Positions 7,187-15,839 of a stretch of 33,059 nucleotides of DNA are shown here, in pieces (positions within the stretch are counted from its first letter, which is position 1; each line of letters opens with the position of its first letter). The notes under the pieces were generated by a model. The model worked only from the letters and a program-made list of their open reading frames with translations. It ran no database searches and was not told the origin of the DNA. Source of the stretch: SURF-32 sp964648365. GTDB taxonomy: Bacteria > Planctomycetota > Phycisphaerae > UBA1845. The stretch lies in NCBI GenBank assembly GCA_964648365.1, contig CAZYLK010000052.1:1-33059 (forward strand). Reading direction: 5' to 3'. The position numbers were made by a program, and so were the translations under genes.

Positions 7187-9679
7187 CTACGGCCGATGAC
7201 CTTTCTCCTCGCTGGGAATGGTGACGCCTTGGTATGCAGGGACGAGGGAAAAGTCGTTCGGTTCGCCGACGTGTTCGGGATCGCCACGGGGGTGGGCGGA
7301 CTGGTGGCGCGTATAGACGTCGCCCTCCACAGCAGAGTTCGGCACAACACGCCCAGCGGAATCCAAGAGCCAAGTGAAACCGAGCAGCCGATCCCGCTTG
7401 GGATAGACTACGAGTTCGAGATACTGGTCACCGACGCCCCGCACCCGCCCGAGTTCAAGTCTATAGTCCAGCTCGCCCGCCGCGTTCGTGGTATTCGGCG
7501 CAAGCTGCCAGTACCAGACTGGTACGGGACTTGTCGGAAGTGTCTTCCGGCTAATTGCAGACGAATCTGCGACGGTAGTGCCATCTGAGATTCGAGCCGG
7601 GCCACGCTGCATAAGCTCACGTGACGTGACGTTTAACTGCGGACGCAGGGCAAACACGACGGATGCCAGTTGGTCTTCGAACGATTGGCCGTTGTCGCCT
7701 GTGAAGATCAACAGGTTCTGGGCCGCCCACCAGTAGGGCTGTGTAAGAGCGCCGTCGTGCCAAACCTGGTACAGTACGATCCCGGTTGCGGCGTCATAAA
7801 CACGAATAGCTCGCTGCGAATAAACGTGTGTGTGGACAGCGACGATCTCTGTGCCTGGGTGATCGGGGAAGACGTCTGCGACGAGTATGTTGTCAACTTC
7901 AAAGTCCTTACGAGCCACATCTCCGAGCCGCACTATTTGGGGAAATTCCTGCGGTTCTACGCCGGCCGTCCAGACTGGCTCGTAGTAGCCGCGGTCGGGG
8001 GCGAATGCGCATAGCCTTCCGTCATATCGCGGATCCCCATAACTCCTGAACGGAACGACGGCGATCTTCGCGCTTCCCGTGGACGACGATGTGGAGGCAA
8101 GCCCAGCACCCTTGCCGATCGCGTTCTCCTGTCGACCTGTCCAAGCGTGAAGAACGCCGCCCGCGAAGCTCAGAAGTCGTAACTCTCGCTGATCTTCACT
8201 AAGCACGAGACGGTACGGGCGACGGTTGAAGGCCCAAATCGACAACGCCGTCCCACCGATAATCAACGCGGCGATGAACCCGCTGGCCGCGGCCGTCGAC
8301 AGTTTCGGATGCCTCGCCACCCACCGCGTCGCGCGGACCCAGCGCGTCGGCGGGCGGGCTTCGACGCGGTCGCCAGCCAAGTATCGGCGCAGGTCGTCGG
8401 CGAGGTCGGCCGCGGAGAGGTAGCGGCGCGTGCGGTCTTTTTCCAGGGCCTTTAGGATGACCGCGCCCAGGTCGCCGCGCAGGCGGCGGTTGATGACGGC
8501 CGGGTCGGGCGGGGCGGTTTCGCAGATGATGCGCGTGCCCTGGGGCAGCGGTGTCGCTGACAGATGGTACGGGCATCGTCCAGTCAGCAGTTCATAAAGC
8601 ACCACGCCCAGCGAGTAGACGTCGCTGCGCGTGTCGATGTCCCGCAGGTCGCCCGAGCACTGTTCCGGACTCATGTACTGCAGCGTGCCGATGATCTGGC
8701 CTGCGTGGGTGTGCAACGTGGCGTCCGGCGCATCTGCGCCAACGCAACGCGCGACGCCGTAGTCGATGATCTTGACGCGCCCGAGTGGCAGCACGCGGCG
8801 CGTCGTCTCCTGCGCCCTGTTCTCGCCGGTCGGCCCGAGCGGTTCAACGAGGATGTTGCCCGGCTTGAGGTCACGGTGAATGACGCCAAGCTGGTGGCCG
8901 TGCTGAACCGCGTCGCAGGCCTGGAGAAACAGCTCAATCCGAGCGTGAAGCGACAGCTCGGCCTGACTCGCAAAGGCGGTGATCGGCGCCGCGTCGGGGA
9001 CGTACTCCATCACGAAATAGGGGACGCCGTCCGATGGAAGGGCGGCGCCGCCCTGCTCGGAATGGCCTGGCTCGCCGGGCATGGCCGCGGCATGTCGCGG
9101 GTTGGCTGAGGCGGCAGTCGGTGATCCTGGAACAACGCCGACTTCGTAGATCTGTGCCACGTTGGGGTGACGCAGGCGGGCGAGGACTTCCGCCTCAACC
9201 TCGAACCGCTTCCGGTGGGACGCCGTCCACAGTCCTCCATGCATCAGTTTGATCGCTACGTCGCGCGCAGGCGACTGCTGACGCGCAAGATAGACGTGCC
9301 CCATGCCACCGGACGCCAGACGGCGTTGGACGCGGCAGCCGCCGATCATCGTGTCGATCCACGGATCAGTTGCGTCGTCGGTGTAATCGCCGCCGCGGGA
9401 TTGCAGAAGTCCGGCCATGTTCGGCGGCAGATCGACCGGGGGTGGCGGCGGGCGGAGAAAGGCGTCCCCCGCCGCGTCATGATGTGCCAGAAGCGATTCC
9501 ACGTCGCCGCGAAGTGCGGCGTTGCCCTGACAGGACTTGGCGAGATACGCGTTGCGGGCCGCGGCGCTCAGTCCGCGGGCGGCGTCGAAAAGTTCGCGCG
9601 TGCGGTTCGCTTTGAGCTCGCGCGAATCGCGGTCCGCCGAGGGGTGATCGGCTGCGGGGCTGATGTGGTGACGGCTCAA
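7187..9679 (-). CDS. Transmembrane Ser/Thr protein kinase with extracytoplasmic sensor-like domain
   Basis: An 830-aa Hanks-type kinase. Residues ~25-75 carry the N-terminal segment usual in planctomycete kinases (RELFDAARGL…ALRGDVESLLAHH). The kinase domain spans ~112-435: glycine loop LASGGMGHVYLA, catalytic Lys144 (VAIKLM), HRDLKPGN (268-275), DYG (306-308) replacing the usual DFG, then MSPEQ and RSDVYSLGV. A ~40-residue Ala/Pro/Gly-rich insertion (about 182-220) sits in the N-lobe. One membrane helix lies at ~462-484. The C-terminal ~345 residues would be outside the cytoplasm; they contain a segment like VCBS/FG-GAP or PQQ propeller repeats (DVFPDHPGTEIVAVH…YDAATGIVLY). No ATG fits the 5' end: TTG at 9677-9679 is the first plausible start, since an in-frame stop lies ten codons upstream. 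The ECF sigma gene lies 194 bp upstream, a usual partnership. Confidence 0.85.
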   Translation of the reverse strand: MSRHHISPAADHPSADRDSRELKANRTRELFDAARGLSAAARNAYLAKSCQGNAALRGDVESLLAHHDAAGDAFLRPPPPPVDLPPNMAGLLQSRGGDYTDDATDPWIDTMIGGCRVQRRLASGGMGHVYLARQQSPARDVAIKLMHGGLWTASHRKRFEVEAEVLARLRHPNVAQIYEVGVVPGSPTAASANPRHAAAMPGEPGHSEQGGAALPSDGVPYFVMEYVPDAAPITAFASQAELSLHARIELFLQACDAVQHGHQLGVIHRDLKPGNILVEPLGPTGENRAQETTRRVLPLGRVKIIDYGVARCVGADAPDATLHTHAGQIIGTLQYMSPEQCSGDLRDIDTRSDVYSLGVVLYELLTGRCPYHLSATPLPQGTRIICETAPPDPAVINRRLRGDLGAVILKALEKDRTRRYLSAADLADDLRRYLAGDRVEARPPTRWVRATRWVARHPKLSTAAASGFIAALIIGGTALSIWAFNRRPYRLVLSEDQRELRLLSFAGGVLHAWTGRQENAIGKGAGLASTSSSTGSAKIAVVPFRSYGDPRYDGRLCAFAPDRGYYEPVWTAGVEPQEFPQIVRLGDVARKDFEVDNILVADVFPDHPGTEIVAVHTHVYSQRAIRVYDAATGIVLYQVWHDGALTQPYWWAAQNLLIFTGDNGQSFEDQLASVVFALRPQLNVTSRELMQRGPARISDGTTVADSSAISRKTLPTSPVPVWYWQLAPNTTNAAGELDYRLELGRVRGVGDQYLELVVYPKRDRLLGFTWLLDSAGRVVPNSAVEGDVYTRHQSAHPRGDPEHVGEPNDFSLVPAYQGVTIPSEEKGHRP

Positions 9680-9718
9680 GACTTGGTTTCCGCGTGCAAT
9701 GGTGCATCAACAGCGAGC

Positions 9719-9856
9719 CGCGGGCTTCAGCCCGCGCGGAGTCGCCGGTTCAAGTGTAAGTCTCAGAGAACCACCGGCTGCAACGGAGTGCCAGATCGAT
9801 CCACCGGTTGAAAACCGGTGCCACACCGGATGACCGGTCGCAAACCGGTGCCCCGC
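9719..9856. repeat. Hairpin-repeat cluster between sigma factor and kinase
   Basis: Three clear hairpins: CGCGGGCT-TC-AGCCCGCG at 9719-9736; CACCGGTT-GAA-AACCGGTG at 9802-9820 followed by CCAC (9821-9824); and a decayed copy ACCGGT…ACCGGT at 9833-9849. A further degenerate copy is visible near 9773-9793. The 9802 copy matches the hairpin in the S9 peptidase gene (12836-12858) and the array after purA. The CCAC flank places GTGG at the 5' foot when read on the minus strand. Confidence 0.8.
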
Positions 9857-9873
9857 AGGATCACCCGCTCGCG

Positions 9874-10515
9874 TCAGTCGCCTTTATCCGGCGAGCTCAG
9901 CTCTCGGCGCAGCCATGCGCGGGCGTAGTGCCAGTCGGAATCGACCGTCCGCGGCGATACGCCGAGGGCCTCGGCGGTCTGGTCTACCGTCAATCCGGCG
10001 AAAAACCGCATGACAACGACGTCATGAGCCCGGCCTGCTTCCGCCCGAAACCGGCCGAGGAGCGCATCGACGGCCAGCAGCGTCTCAGCGTGGTCGGCGG
10101 AGTCCAGTGCCGGTTCGGCCGGGTGCTCCTGCGATGGCGCAAGCTGGTCGAGCGACACCGGCCGCAAACCACCTCCGCGCTTCGCTCGCTTCCTCATACG
10201 TGCGTCATCGACGCGGATGCGGCGCATCGCGTTTGCCGCCGCACCGTAAAAATGCGCCCGGTTCTCGAAACCCGCGCCCTCGTTGCCAAACAGGCGAAGG
10301 TAAGCCTCGTGAACCAGCGCCGTTGGTTGGAGTGCCCCTGTCGCTCGTTCGGTCGCCGCCTGAGCCTGGGCCATTCCACGGAGATCCGCGTAGACGGCCT
10401 GCCACAGCCGTTCCGTCGCGGCGGAATCACCATCCCGCACAAGGCTCAGCAACTCCGTGATCGGCGCACGGTCGTCGTCCCTGCCGAACGTCCCGGTCTC
10501 CGTTGTCGCAGACAT
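9874..10515 (-). CDS. ECF RNA polymerase sigma factor (TIGR02999-like)
   Basis: A 213-aa ECF sigma factor. Region 2 runs from ITELLSLVRDGD to about residue 100, with the subfamily hallmark LQPTALVHEAYLRLFG…FENRAHFYGAAANAMRRIRVDDAR. Region 4 is at the C-terminus (DVVVMRFFAGLTVDQTAEALGVSPRTVDSDWHYARAWLRREL), a helix-turn-helix that contacts the -35 element. This subfamily (recognised by its motifs) is abundant in planctomycetes, usually beside a Ser/Thr kinase, as here; phosphorylation-based control instead of an anti-sigma factor is the common inference. No Shine-Dalgarno precedes the ATG; a sigma70-like promoter ends only 7 nt upstream, so the mRNA is probably leaderless. Confidence 0.92.
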   Translation of the reverse strand: MSATTETGTFGRDDDRAPITELLSLVRDGDSAATERLWQAVYADLRGMAQAQAATERATGALQPTALVHEAYLRLFGNEGAGFENRAHFYGAAANAMRRIRVDDARMRKRAKRGGGLRPVSLDQLAPSQEHPAEPALDSADHAETLLAVDALLGRFRAEAGRAHDVVVMRFFAGLTVDQTAEALGVSPRTVDSDWHYARAWLRRELSSPDKGD

Positions 10516-10522
10516 GGGGCGT

Positions 10523-10551
10523 ATTCTACATATTCGGTACGAGCTTGTGAA
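10523..10551 (-). promoter_or_regulatory. Sigma70-like promoter of the ECF sigma gene (leaderless)
   Basis: On the minus strand TTCACA (10551-10546), a 17-nt spacer and TAGAAT (10528-10523) match the -35/-10 consensus at 4/6 and 5/6 positions. The predicted +1 falls at 10516, one base before the ATG at 10515. No ribosome binding site fits between them. Confidence 0.65.
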
Positions 10552-10608
10552 GGAGAGGCCGCTCGCTTACGCGTCGCGGTTCCGATTGGCACTCGGCCCG
10601 CCGCGGCT

Positions 10609-12975
10609 CTACGGCTCCACATCCGGCGCTGCCGGTTCTGATTCGGCTGCGTCCGGCTCGTCCTTTTCCGTCGGCCGGTACGCCGAGTAGTCCAGTTCCT
10701 GCGGGGGCGGGTCGCCACCGGGGCCTTTGAGGTAGTGCTCCATCCAGCGGATCAGGCGGATGTTGTAGTCGAGGCGGGAGGCGGATTTGCGGTTGCCGTG
10801 ACCTTCGCCGGGGTATTGGACGTAGCGGACGGGGACGTGGCCGAGCGTTTTCAGGTAGCGGAAGAGCGTCATCGACTGCGACGGATGGACGCGGGTGTCG
10901 TCTTTGCCGTGCATGATGAGAATGGGCGTGCGCGCCTGCTCGGCGTAGCGGACGGGGCTGCGCTCTTCGAAGAACTCCCAGTCGTCCCACGGGTATTTGC
11001 GGGCGTGGACGGAGTACATCTCGTTGGGAATGTCGGTCGTGCCGAACTTGGAGACGTGCTCGCTGATGCCGACGAACATCACGGCCGCGGCGAAGTGCTC
11101 GGTCAGCGCGGTGGCGCACCATGCCGATGCAAACCCGCCGTAGGAGCCGCCGGTCACGCCGACTTTCGTCTTGTCGATCAGACCCATGTCGGACAGGTGC
11201 GCGATCGCGTCGACGAGGTCGTTAAACTCCGCCCCGGCGTAGTCCGCCTGGCCCAGCTTTGAATAGGCCACGCCGCGACCGGTGCTGCCTCGATAGTTGG
11301 GATAGAACACCGCCATGCCCCGCGCCGCGGCCACCTGCCCGGGGCGGGAGTAGTTCGTTTTCCAGCCGTGCTGCTCGTGCGACTCCGGTCCGCCGTGGAC
11401 GCTGAGAATGAGCGGGTAGCGCGTGCCGGGCTCTTCGTTCAATGGGCGGATCAACACGCCCTCCACGTCGAGGCCGTCGCGGGCCTTGTAGATGATCGGC
11501 TCCTGCTTCGCGAAACGCATGCCGTCCAGCCACGGATTCGAGTCGGTCAGCCTGCGCGGCTGAGTCTGGCCGTGACTCATGGCGAAGACCTCGCCCGGGT
11601 GACGCGGGCTGTCGCTGACGAACGCGGCCGCCATGCCGTCGCGGCTCATGCTCAGACCGGCCAGGACGTGCCGGCCGATATCGATCAGCGTCTTATTCTC
11701 GCTGCCGTCGATGCCGATCTTGGCGAATCGCGTCGTGACGCCTTCGTCGCCCAGGTACATGATCGTGGCGTCGTTTTGCCAGGCGATGCCGGCGATCTCA
11801 CCGAGGTAGCCGGGCATGATGTCACGCGGTGAGCCGCCCGCGACGGATGCGACCACCAGCCGCCCGGCCGACGGGTCGTGCTGATCCTCGCCTGCGATGA
11901 TCGCCAGGTGTTTGCCATCCGGGCTCCAGCGGTACGCGCCGATCTTCCCGCTCGTTTCGACGCGGGCGACGGAACTTCCCGCGACCACGTCGACGATGTT
12001 GATCTTCCGCTTCATGTAGTGATCGTCGATCAGCGGGGTCGGCGCGAGCGCCACGGCCAGATGCTTGCCGTCCGGGCTCCAGGCCGGCTGCGTGGCGTGA
12101 CCATCGAGGTCGAGCTTGCGCGATTCCGGCCAGTCATCCAGGGCGCGATCGGCGGGTGTCAGACGTGCGCGGGCCACCCACACGCGGCCGAAGCGTTCCT
12201 GCTCCTCATAGACCTCGGCGTTGAAGCCCTTTTTTTCGTCGTCTTTAACGGCCTTCGGCTTTTCGTCCGTCGACAGGAACGCGACCTCGGCACCGTCGGG
12301 AGACCATGAGTAGTCGCCGATTCCGGTATCATGTTCGAGCACGTTCACGGCTTCGCCGCCGTCGATCGGGATCACGTAGAGCGCGGCATGTTCGTCGTCG
12401 CCGCGCTTGGTCGTAAAGGAGATGCCGCGTCCGTCCGGCGTCCAGTCGATGTTGCCGACGTTGACTTCGCCGGTCACGAACGGTCGCGACCGGCCGTCCT
12501 GATCCACGACGTGCAACTCGGACCATGCCGGCCCGTTGTCGTCGACAAACGGGCGCCGCTGGACGCTGAGCGCGTATGCGATGACCCGTCCGTCCGGCGA
12601 GATGTGTACCGAGGACACGGATCGGAGCTTGGCGACGTGCGCCGGCGTGAAGACGTCGTCGTTGGGCGCCGCGAGCGAGACCGGCGCGGCCGCAAGCAAG
12701 CTGACCGCGACGGCGAGCGCGAGCTTCCGGGCGTCGCCGGCCCTAAGCGGTCCCGGCCGCCACGCTCGGCAGGCCCCGCGAGAACACCCGGCGGCCTGGC
12801 GAGAAGCTGTGACACGGGACTCCGACGCGCGCCGACACCGGTTAGAAACCGGTGCCACATCAACCCACCGACACCGGCACACAACCGGTGCCGCGCCTGC
12901 GCAGCAATCCGTATGGGAAGGGCGGTTCAACCCACTCGCGCGGCGCGCGGGCGGACAAAGGAAACTCTCCGGCAT
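10609..12975 (-). CDS. S9 family serine peptidase (dipeptidyl/acylaminoacyl peptidase type)
   Basis: A 788-aa protein. A hydrophobic export segment (KLALAVAVSLLAAAPVSLA) lies at ~84-102. It is followed by a TolB/WD40-like propeller with repeated SPDG motifs, then an alpha/beta hydrolase domain. The catalytic triad can be read: Ser611 in GGSYGG, Asp692 in HGKDD, His726 in GEGHG. Family knowledge: cleaves oligopeptides after export to the periplasm. Start choice: ATG at 12975 has GGGAG seven nt upstream, better than the ATG at 12993. The odd feature is the ~83 residues before the export segment: they are Cys/Arg-rich and include codons contributed by two hairpin repeats (12836-12894). No ATG, GTG or TTG lies between those repeats and the export segment. 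The tail is Glu/Ala/Pro-rich. Confidence 0.85.
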   Translation of the reverse strand: MPESFLCPPARRASGLNRPSHTDCCAGAAPVVCRCRWVDVAPVSNRCRRASESRVTASRQAAGCSRGACRAWRPGPLRAGDARKLALAVAVSLLAAAPVSLAAPNDDVFTPAHVAKLRSVSSVHISPDGRVIAYALSVQRRPFVDDNGPAWSELHVVDQDGRSRPFVTGEVNVGNIDWTPDGRGISFTTKRGDDEHAALYVIPIDGGEAVNVLEHDTGIGDYSWSPDGAEVAFLSTDEKPKAVKDDEKKGFNAEVYEEQERFGRVWVARARLTPADRALDDWPESRKLDLDGHATQPAWSPDGKHLAVALAPTPLIDDHYMKRKINIVDVVAGSSVARVETSGKIGAYRWSPDGKHLAIIAGEDQHDPSAGRLVVASVAGGSPRDIMPGYLGEIAGIAWQNDATIMYLGDEGVTTRFAKIGIDGSENKTLIDIGRHVLAGLSMSRDGMAAAFVSDSPRHPGEVFAMSHGQTQPRRLTDSNPWLDGMRFAKQEPIIYKARDGLDVEGVLIRPLNEEPGTRYPLILSVHGGPESHEQHGWKTNYSRPGQVAAARGMAVFYPNYRGSTGRGVAYSKLGQADYAGAEFNDLVDAIAHLSDMGLIDKTKVGVTGGSYGGFASAWCATALTEHFAAAVMFVGISEHVSKFGTTDIPNEMYSVHARKYPWDDWEFFEERSPVRYAEQARTPILIMHGKDDTRVHPSQSMTLFRYLKTLGHVPVRYVQYPGEGHGNRKSASRLDYNIRLIRWMEHYLKGPGGDPPPQELDYSAYRPTEKDEPDAAESEPAAPDVEP
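12836..12894. repeat. Two REP-like hairpins within the 5' part of the S9 peptidase gene
   Basis: CACCGGTT-AGA-AACCGGTG at 12836-12854, followed by CCAC, is a perfect 8-bp stem with a 3-nt loop. A second, partly decayed copy is CACCGG…CCGGTG at 12872-12890, followed by CCGC. The first is identical in its stem to the copy at 9802. Both lie between the best start codon (12975) and the export signal of the peptidase. Confidence 0.8.
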
Positions 12976-13049
12976 CTCGTCGCTCCCGAACAAAAAGGTC
13001 CGGGGGCGAGGCTAGGGCTGGCCCTGGCGAAGGTCAAGCTGCGAAACCG

Positions 13050-14273
13050 TCAGGAAGCGTCGTTCGCATCAGACGCTTCGGCCAGGCTCAGGAAAAGGTC
13101 GCGCTCCGCCTCAGTCATCGTCACATCCCGCCGACCCATCGCGACGCGGGCGACCTCCAGCAGGCGCTGGATGTCACCGCGGACAGCGCCGGCATCCGTC
13201 AACCACGTAAGCGGCCGGACTTCCTTGGGAACCATTGAACTGGTAGCGATCACCGACGCCGCGCCGAGGTTTGCCCCCGTCGGAATCGCCGACTGAATCC
13301 CGGTCTTCACGTGATCGGCGATGATCGCGCCGAAGAACCGCTCGCCGCTGTCGATAGGCCGGCCGTCGATGCTGACGCGCACGTTTCCGTAGGTGTTTTT
13401 GAGGTTTGAGTTCGTGGTGCCGGCGCCGAGGTTGACCCAGCTTCCGACGTAACTGTGTCCGAGGAAGCCGGCGTGAGCCTTGTTGCTGAAGCCGTGAATG
13501 ATGCAGCCGTTGACCTCTCCGCCGATCTTGCACGACGGTCCGATCGAGTTGCCGCCGTGCAGCCATGCGTGCGGGCTGACGATGGTGCCCGGCCCCAGGT
13601 AGATCGGCCCTTCAACGACCGCGAAGGGACCAATTCGCACCCGTTCGCCGATGAACACCGCCCCGGCCGTCGCGTCGATGACGGCGCGCGGGTGGATGCG
13701 CGCGTTCATGCCGACGTGGATGCGATCGCGAGCGCCGACGAGTACGCCCGCCGGAATCTCGCTGTCGATGGAGGCATCGTCCGGCGTGAAGTCCACCTCC
13801 AGCGACTCGGCGTTTCGATGAATCAGCTCCCAGGGAAACGTCGCGAGCCAGCCGCCCGCGGTGTGTCGCGGAATGCCATCCAGCGCCTTGGCCAGCACCG
13901 ACTTCGTCCTGACCGCTTCGGGCGAGAGACGAGCCGCCAGGTGCTCATCGCAGCGTATGTACGCCGGCGTATCGCCGATCCACGCGGCACAGGGCGCAGG
14001 TTCCAGGCGCAAGTCGCGCGGGGCGATCCACCGACCGTTCACGAGCAGATCGCCGGCGATCACGGGTTGATTCACCGGTGCGCCGCATCGATCCGGCGCG
14101 ACCTGCGCCAGTCCGCCGCGCGTCCAGACGCCGCCGACTGGCTCCCCGATCGCTTCGGCGAGCCGGTCCACCAGGAGCTTCCTCCCGAGCCGCAGTTCGA
14201 AGACCGTGCGCAGGAGCAGCAGCGGCGCCAGGCCGGAGAGTCCGCCGTCCTCAAACGCAATCCAACGCGACAT
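13050..14273 (-). CDS. GlmU-like sugar nucleotidyltransferase with left-handed beta-helix
   Basis: A 407-aa protein. The N-terminal part (MSRWIAFEDGGLSGLAPLLLLRTVFELRLG) is typical of the degenerate nucleotidyltransferase domain in GlmU-related proteins of Bacteroidetes and planctomycetes (PF13562-like). The C-terminal half has hexapeptide repeats (IHVGMNARIHPRAVIDATAGAVFIGERVRIGPF split over several turns) and HGFSNKAHAGFLGHSYVGSWVNLGAGTTNSNLKNTYG, a GlmU-like acetyltransferase pattern. Probable role is UDP-sugar or other envelope precursor synthesis; substrate unknown. The ATG at 14273 was chosen because the family starts here and AGAGG precedes it; an upstream in-frame start at 14390 would add 39 residues without family resemblance and run over the divergent promoter. 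The S9 peptidase gene follows after about 75 bp. Confidence 0.82.
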   Translation of the reverse strand: MSRWIAFEDGGLSGLAPLLLLRTVFELRLGRKLLVDRLAEAIGEPVGGVWTRGGLAQVAPDRCGAPVNQPVIAGDLLVNGRWIAPRDLRLEPAPCAAWIGDTPAYIRCDEHLAARLSPEAVRTKSVLAKALDGIPRHTAGGWLATFPWELIHRNAESLEVDFTPDDASIDSEIPAGVLVGARDRIHVGMNARIHPRAVIDATAGAVFIGERVRIGPFAVVEGPIYLGPGTIVSPHAWLHGGNSIGPSCKIGGEVNGCIIHGFSNKAHAGFLGHSYVGSWVNLGAGTTNSNLKNTYGNVRVSIDGRPIDSGERFFGAIIADHVKTGIQSAIPTGANLGAASVIATSSMVPKEVRPLTWLTDAGAVRGDIQRLLEVARVAMGRRDVTMTEAERDLFLSLAEASDANDAS

Positions 14274-14384
14274 GGCCCTCTTGTAGAGTCCGAGGGTGCC
14301 GATGGCAACGATCCGGGGCACCGCAGGGGCGCGGTACGGCGCGGCACACGCACAGCGCCCGCGCCGGGCGCCGCTGGCCACGGC

Positions 14385-14412
14385 TTGCAACGTCGGACGT
14401 TCGTTCTATGCT
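14385..14412 (+). promoter_or_regulatory. Candidate promoter for the L,D-transpeptidase gene
   Basis: TTGCAA (14385-14390), a 16-nt spacer and TATGCT (14407-14412) resemble a sigma70 promoter. It lies about 100 bp before the GTG start at 14515, in the divergent region with the GlmU-like gene. Confidence 0.4.
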
Positions 14413-14514
14413 GCCAGTGGTCAATGCCGACCGCGATGAGGCGGTCGCAGCCGGGGCCGCATGCAGCGCTCCCGGCTCGGCAGACACGAAAACCAGTTGC
14501 TCGGAGGCGACGCA

Positions 14515-15531
14515 GTGGCCAGACGAAACCGGCGGGGAAGACGGCGGCGGAACTACACCATCGGCATTGCCATTGCGCTCGTGGCCGCCGCCGGCGCGAC
14601 GTACGCCGTGTTCTTTGCGGGCAACCCCGCGGGGTTGGATCCGACAGCGCTTCAACTCGCATCGAACGCCCCGCTGGCCACCGATCGCCCGCTTGCGCTC
14701 GGCGACAATCAGCACAATCGCGACGTGGCGGAACGCGGGGCGGACGACCCTGCGGTCGCCACGGCGCCGCCCGCCGCCGTGGACGCAAGCCGCGTGAGGC
14801 AGCTTCTGGCCGCCGGCCGGGATGAACTCAACGCCGGGCTGTGGCTGGCGGCCCGCCAGCACCTCAGCGAAGCGTACGCCCTGGGAGCGCCGGCCGAGGA
14901 ACTCACGCAGCTTCGGGCGGATCTGACCCGGATCGGCGACGAAACCATCTTCTCGCCCCGGCTTTACCCGGACGACCCGTTCGTCGGGCGCTACATCGTG
15001 CAACGGGGTGACAGCCTGGGCAAGATCGCCGCGCAGTACGACATTACGCCGCAACTGCTCGGCCGAATAAACGACATCAAGGACGTAAACAGAATCCAAA
15101 TCGGGCAGACGCTGAAAGTCATTCAGGGTCCGTTCCACGCCCATGTAAACAAGGCGACCTACACAATGGACGTCCTGCTTCAGGGCACTTTCGTCCGCGC
15201 CTACCGGGTCGGCCTGGGCGCCGACAACGGTACGCCGGAAGGTGAATGGCGGGTCAAGGTCAAGCTGTCGAACCCGACGTACTACTCGCCGCGGGGCGGG
15301 GGCGAGATCGCAGCTGACGACCCGACGAACCCCCTGGGGGAGCGCTGGATCGGACTGGAGGGCGTCGGTGGGGCAGCGGTGGGGCAGCTTCGCTACGGTA
15401 TTCACGGTACGATTGAGCCTGAGTCCATCGGTCGCAGCGTGTCGCTCGGCTGTATCCGGATGCACAATCCGGACGTCGAGTACTTTTACGATCTGGTCAT
15501 CCAGGGCAAGTCGGCGGTGACGGTGGACTAG
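14515..15531 (+). CDS. LysM-domain L,D-transpeptidase (YkuD)
   Basis: A 338-aa envelope protein. A basic N-terminus (ARRNRRGRRRRN) and a hydrophobic helix (about 14-34) make a type II anchor, followed by an Ala/Pro-rich linker. A LysM domain begins at YIVQRGDSLGKIAAQYDI and ends at QIGQTLKVI; it binds peptidoglycan. The C-terminal YkuD domain has the catalytic signature HGT…SVSLGCIRM, with the active-site Cys in SLGCIRM. Family knowledge: forms 3-3 peptidoglycan cross-links or attaches proteins to the wall. Its presence argues for a peptidoglycan-containing planctomycete. Start: GTG at 14515 has GGAGG seven nt upstream; an ATG at 14461 in frame lacks a good site and would add 18 residues. Confidence 0.88.
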   Translation: MARRNRRGRRRRNYTIGIAIALVAAAGATYAVFFAGNPAGLDPTALQLASNAPLATDRPLALGDNQHNRDVAERGADDPAVATAPPAAVDASRVRQLLAAGRDELNAGLWLAARQHLSEAYALGAPAEELTQLRADLTRIGDETIFSPRLYPDDPFVGRYIVQRGDSLGKIAAQYDITPQLLGRINDIKDVNRIQIGQTLKVIQGPFHAHVNKATYTMDVLLQGTFVRAYRVGLGADNGTPEGEWRVKVKLSNPTYYSPRGGGEIAADDPTNPLGERWIGLEGVGGAAVGQLRYGIHGTIEPESIGRSVSLGCIRMHNPDVEYFYDLVIQGKSAVTVD

Positions 15532-15839
15532 GCTGCGGCGGAACGTGGGTGACGCATCGCCCGCCGGTGGCGAGGGCAATCTCGCGGTGTGCATCATGTG
15601 GCCCGCCGGCGACGAGCGGCCATGCCGGGCGGATGTTCAGACGGTTGTGGGTAAGGAGGCGTCCGCAGCTTATCGGAAACTCGCCGGGGGTTTGCAAGAG
15701 ACAGGCGCCGCTTTCCGTTAGTACAATCAGCGGTTCGGATGGTGTCCGGCGCGGCGGCCGTCGGTATCGGTGCGCGCCGGGCGTCCGTTCCCGACGTCGA
15801 CGTGGGAGTTTGATCTGGATGGGTGAGGTGACGGTAAAC
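15532..15839. other. 308-bp spacer upstream of the exported DUF4352-like gene
   Basis: No convincing coding frame. It contains TACAATCAGCGGTT at 15722-15735, identical to 21302-21315, where TACAAT serves as a good -10. Here the -35 at correct spacing is poor (GAGACA at 15698-15703, 18-nt spacer). Ribosome-binding candidates are GGGAG at 15804-15808 and GAGGTG at 15825-15830. Confidence 0.5.
15722..15735 (+). promoter_or_regulatory. -10-like box with shared downstream motif (TACAATCAGCGGTT)
   Basis: The TACAAT hexamer plus CAGCGGTT is repeated exactly at 21302-21315 before another plus-strand gene. The identity extends eight nt beyond the -10, into the expected start-site region, which is unusual for chance. 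Confidence 0.4.

Noticed and set aside
13455..14825. 456-codon plus-strand frame opposite the GlmU-like gene
   Set aside because: Low-complexity Arg/Ala/Asp-rich translation; it also runs over the transpeptidase start and promoter.
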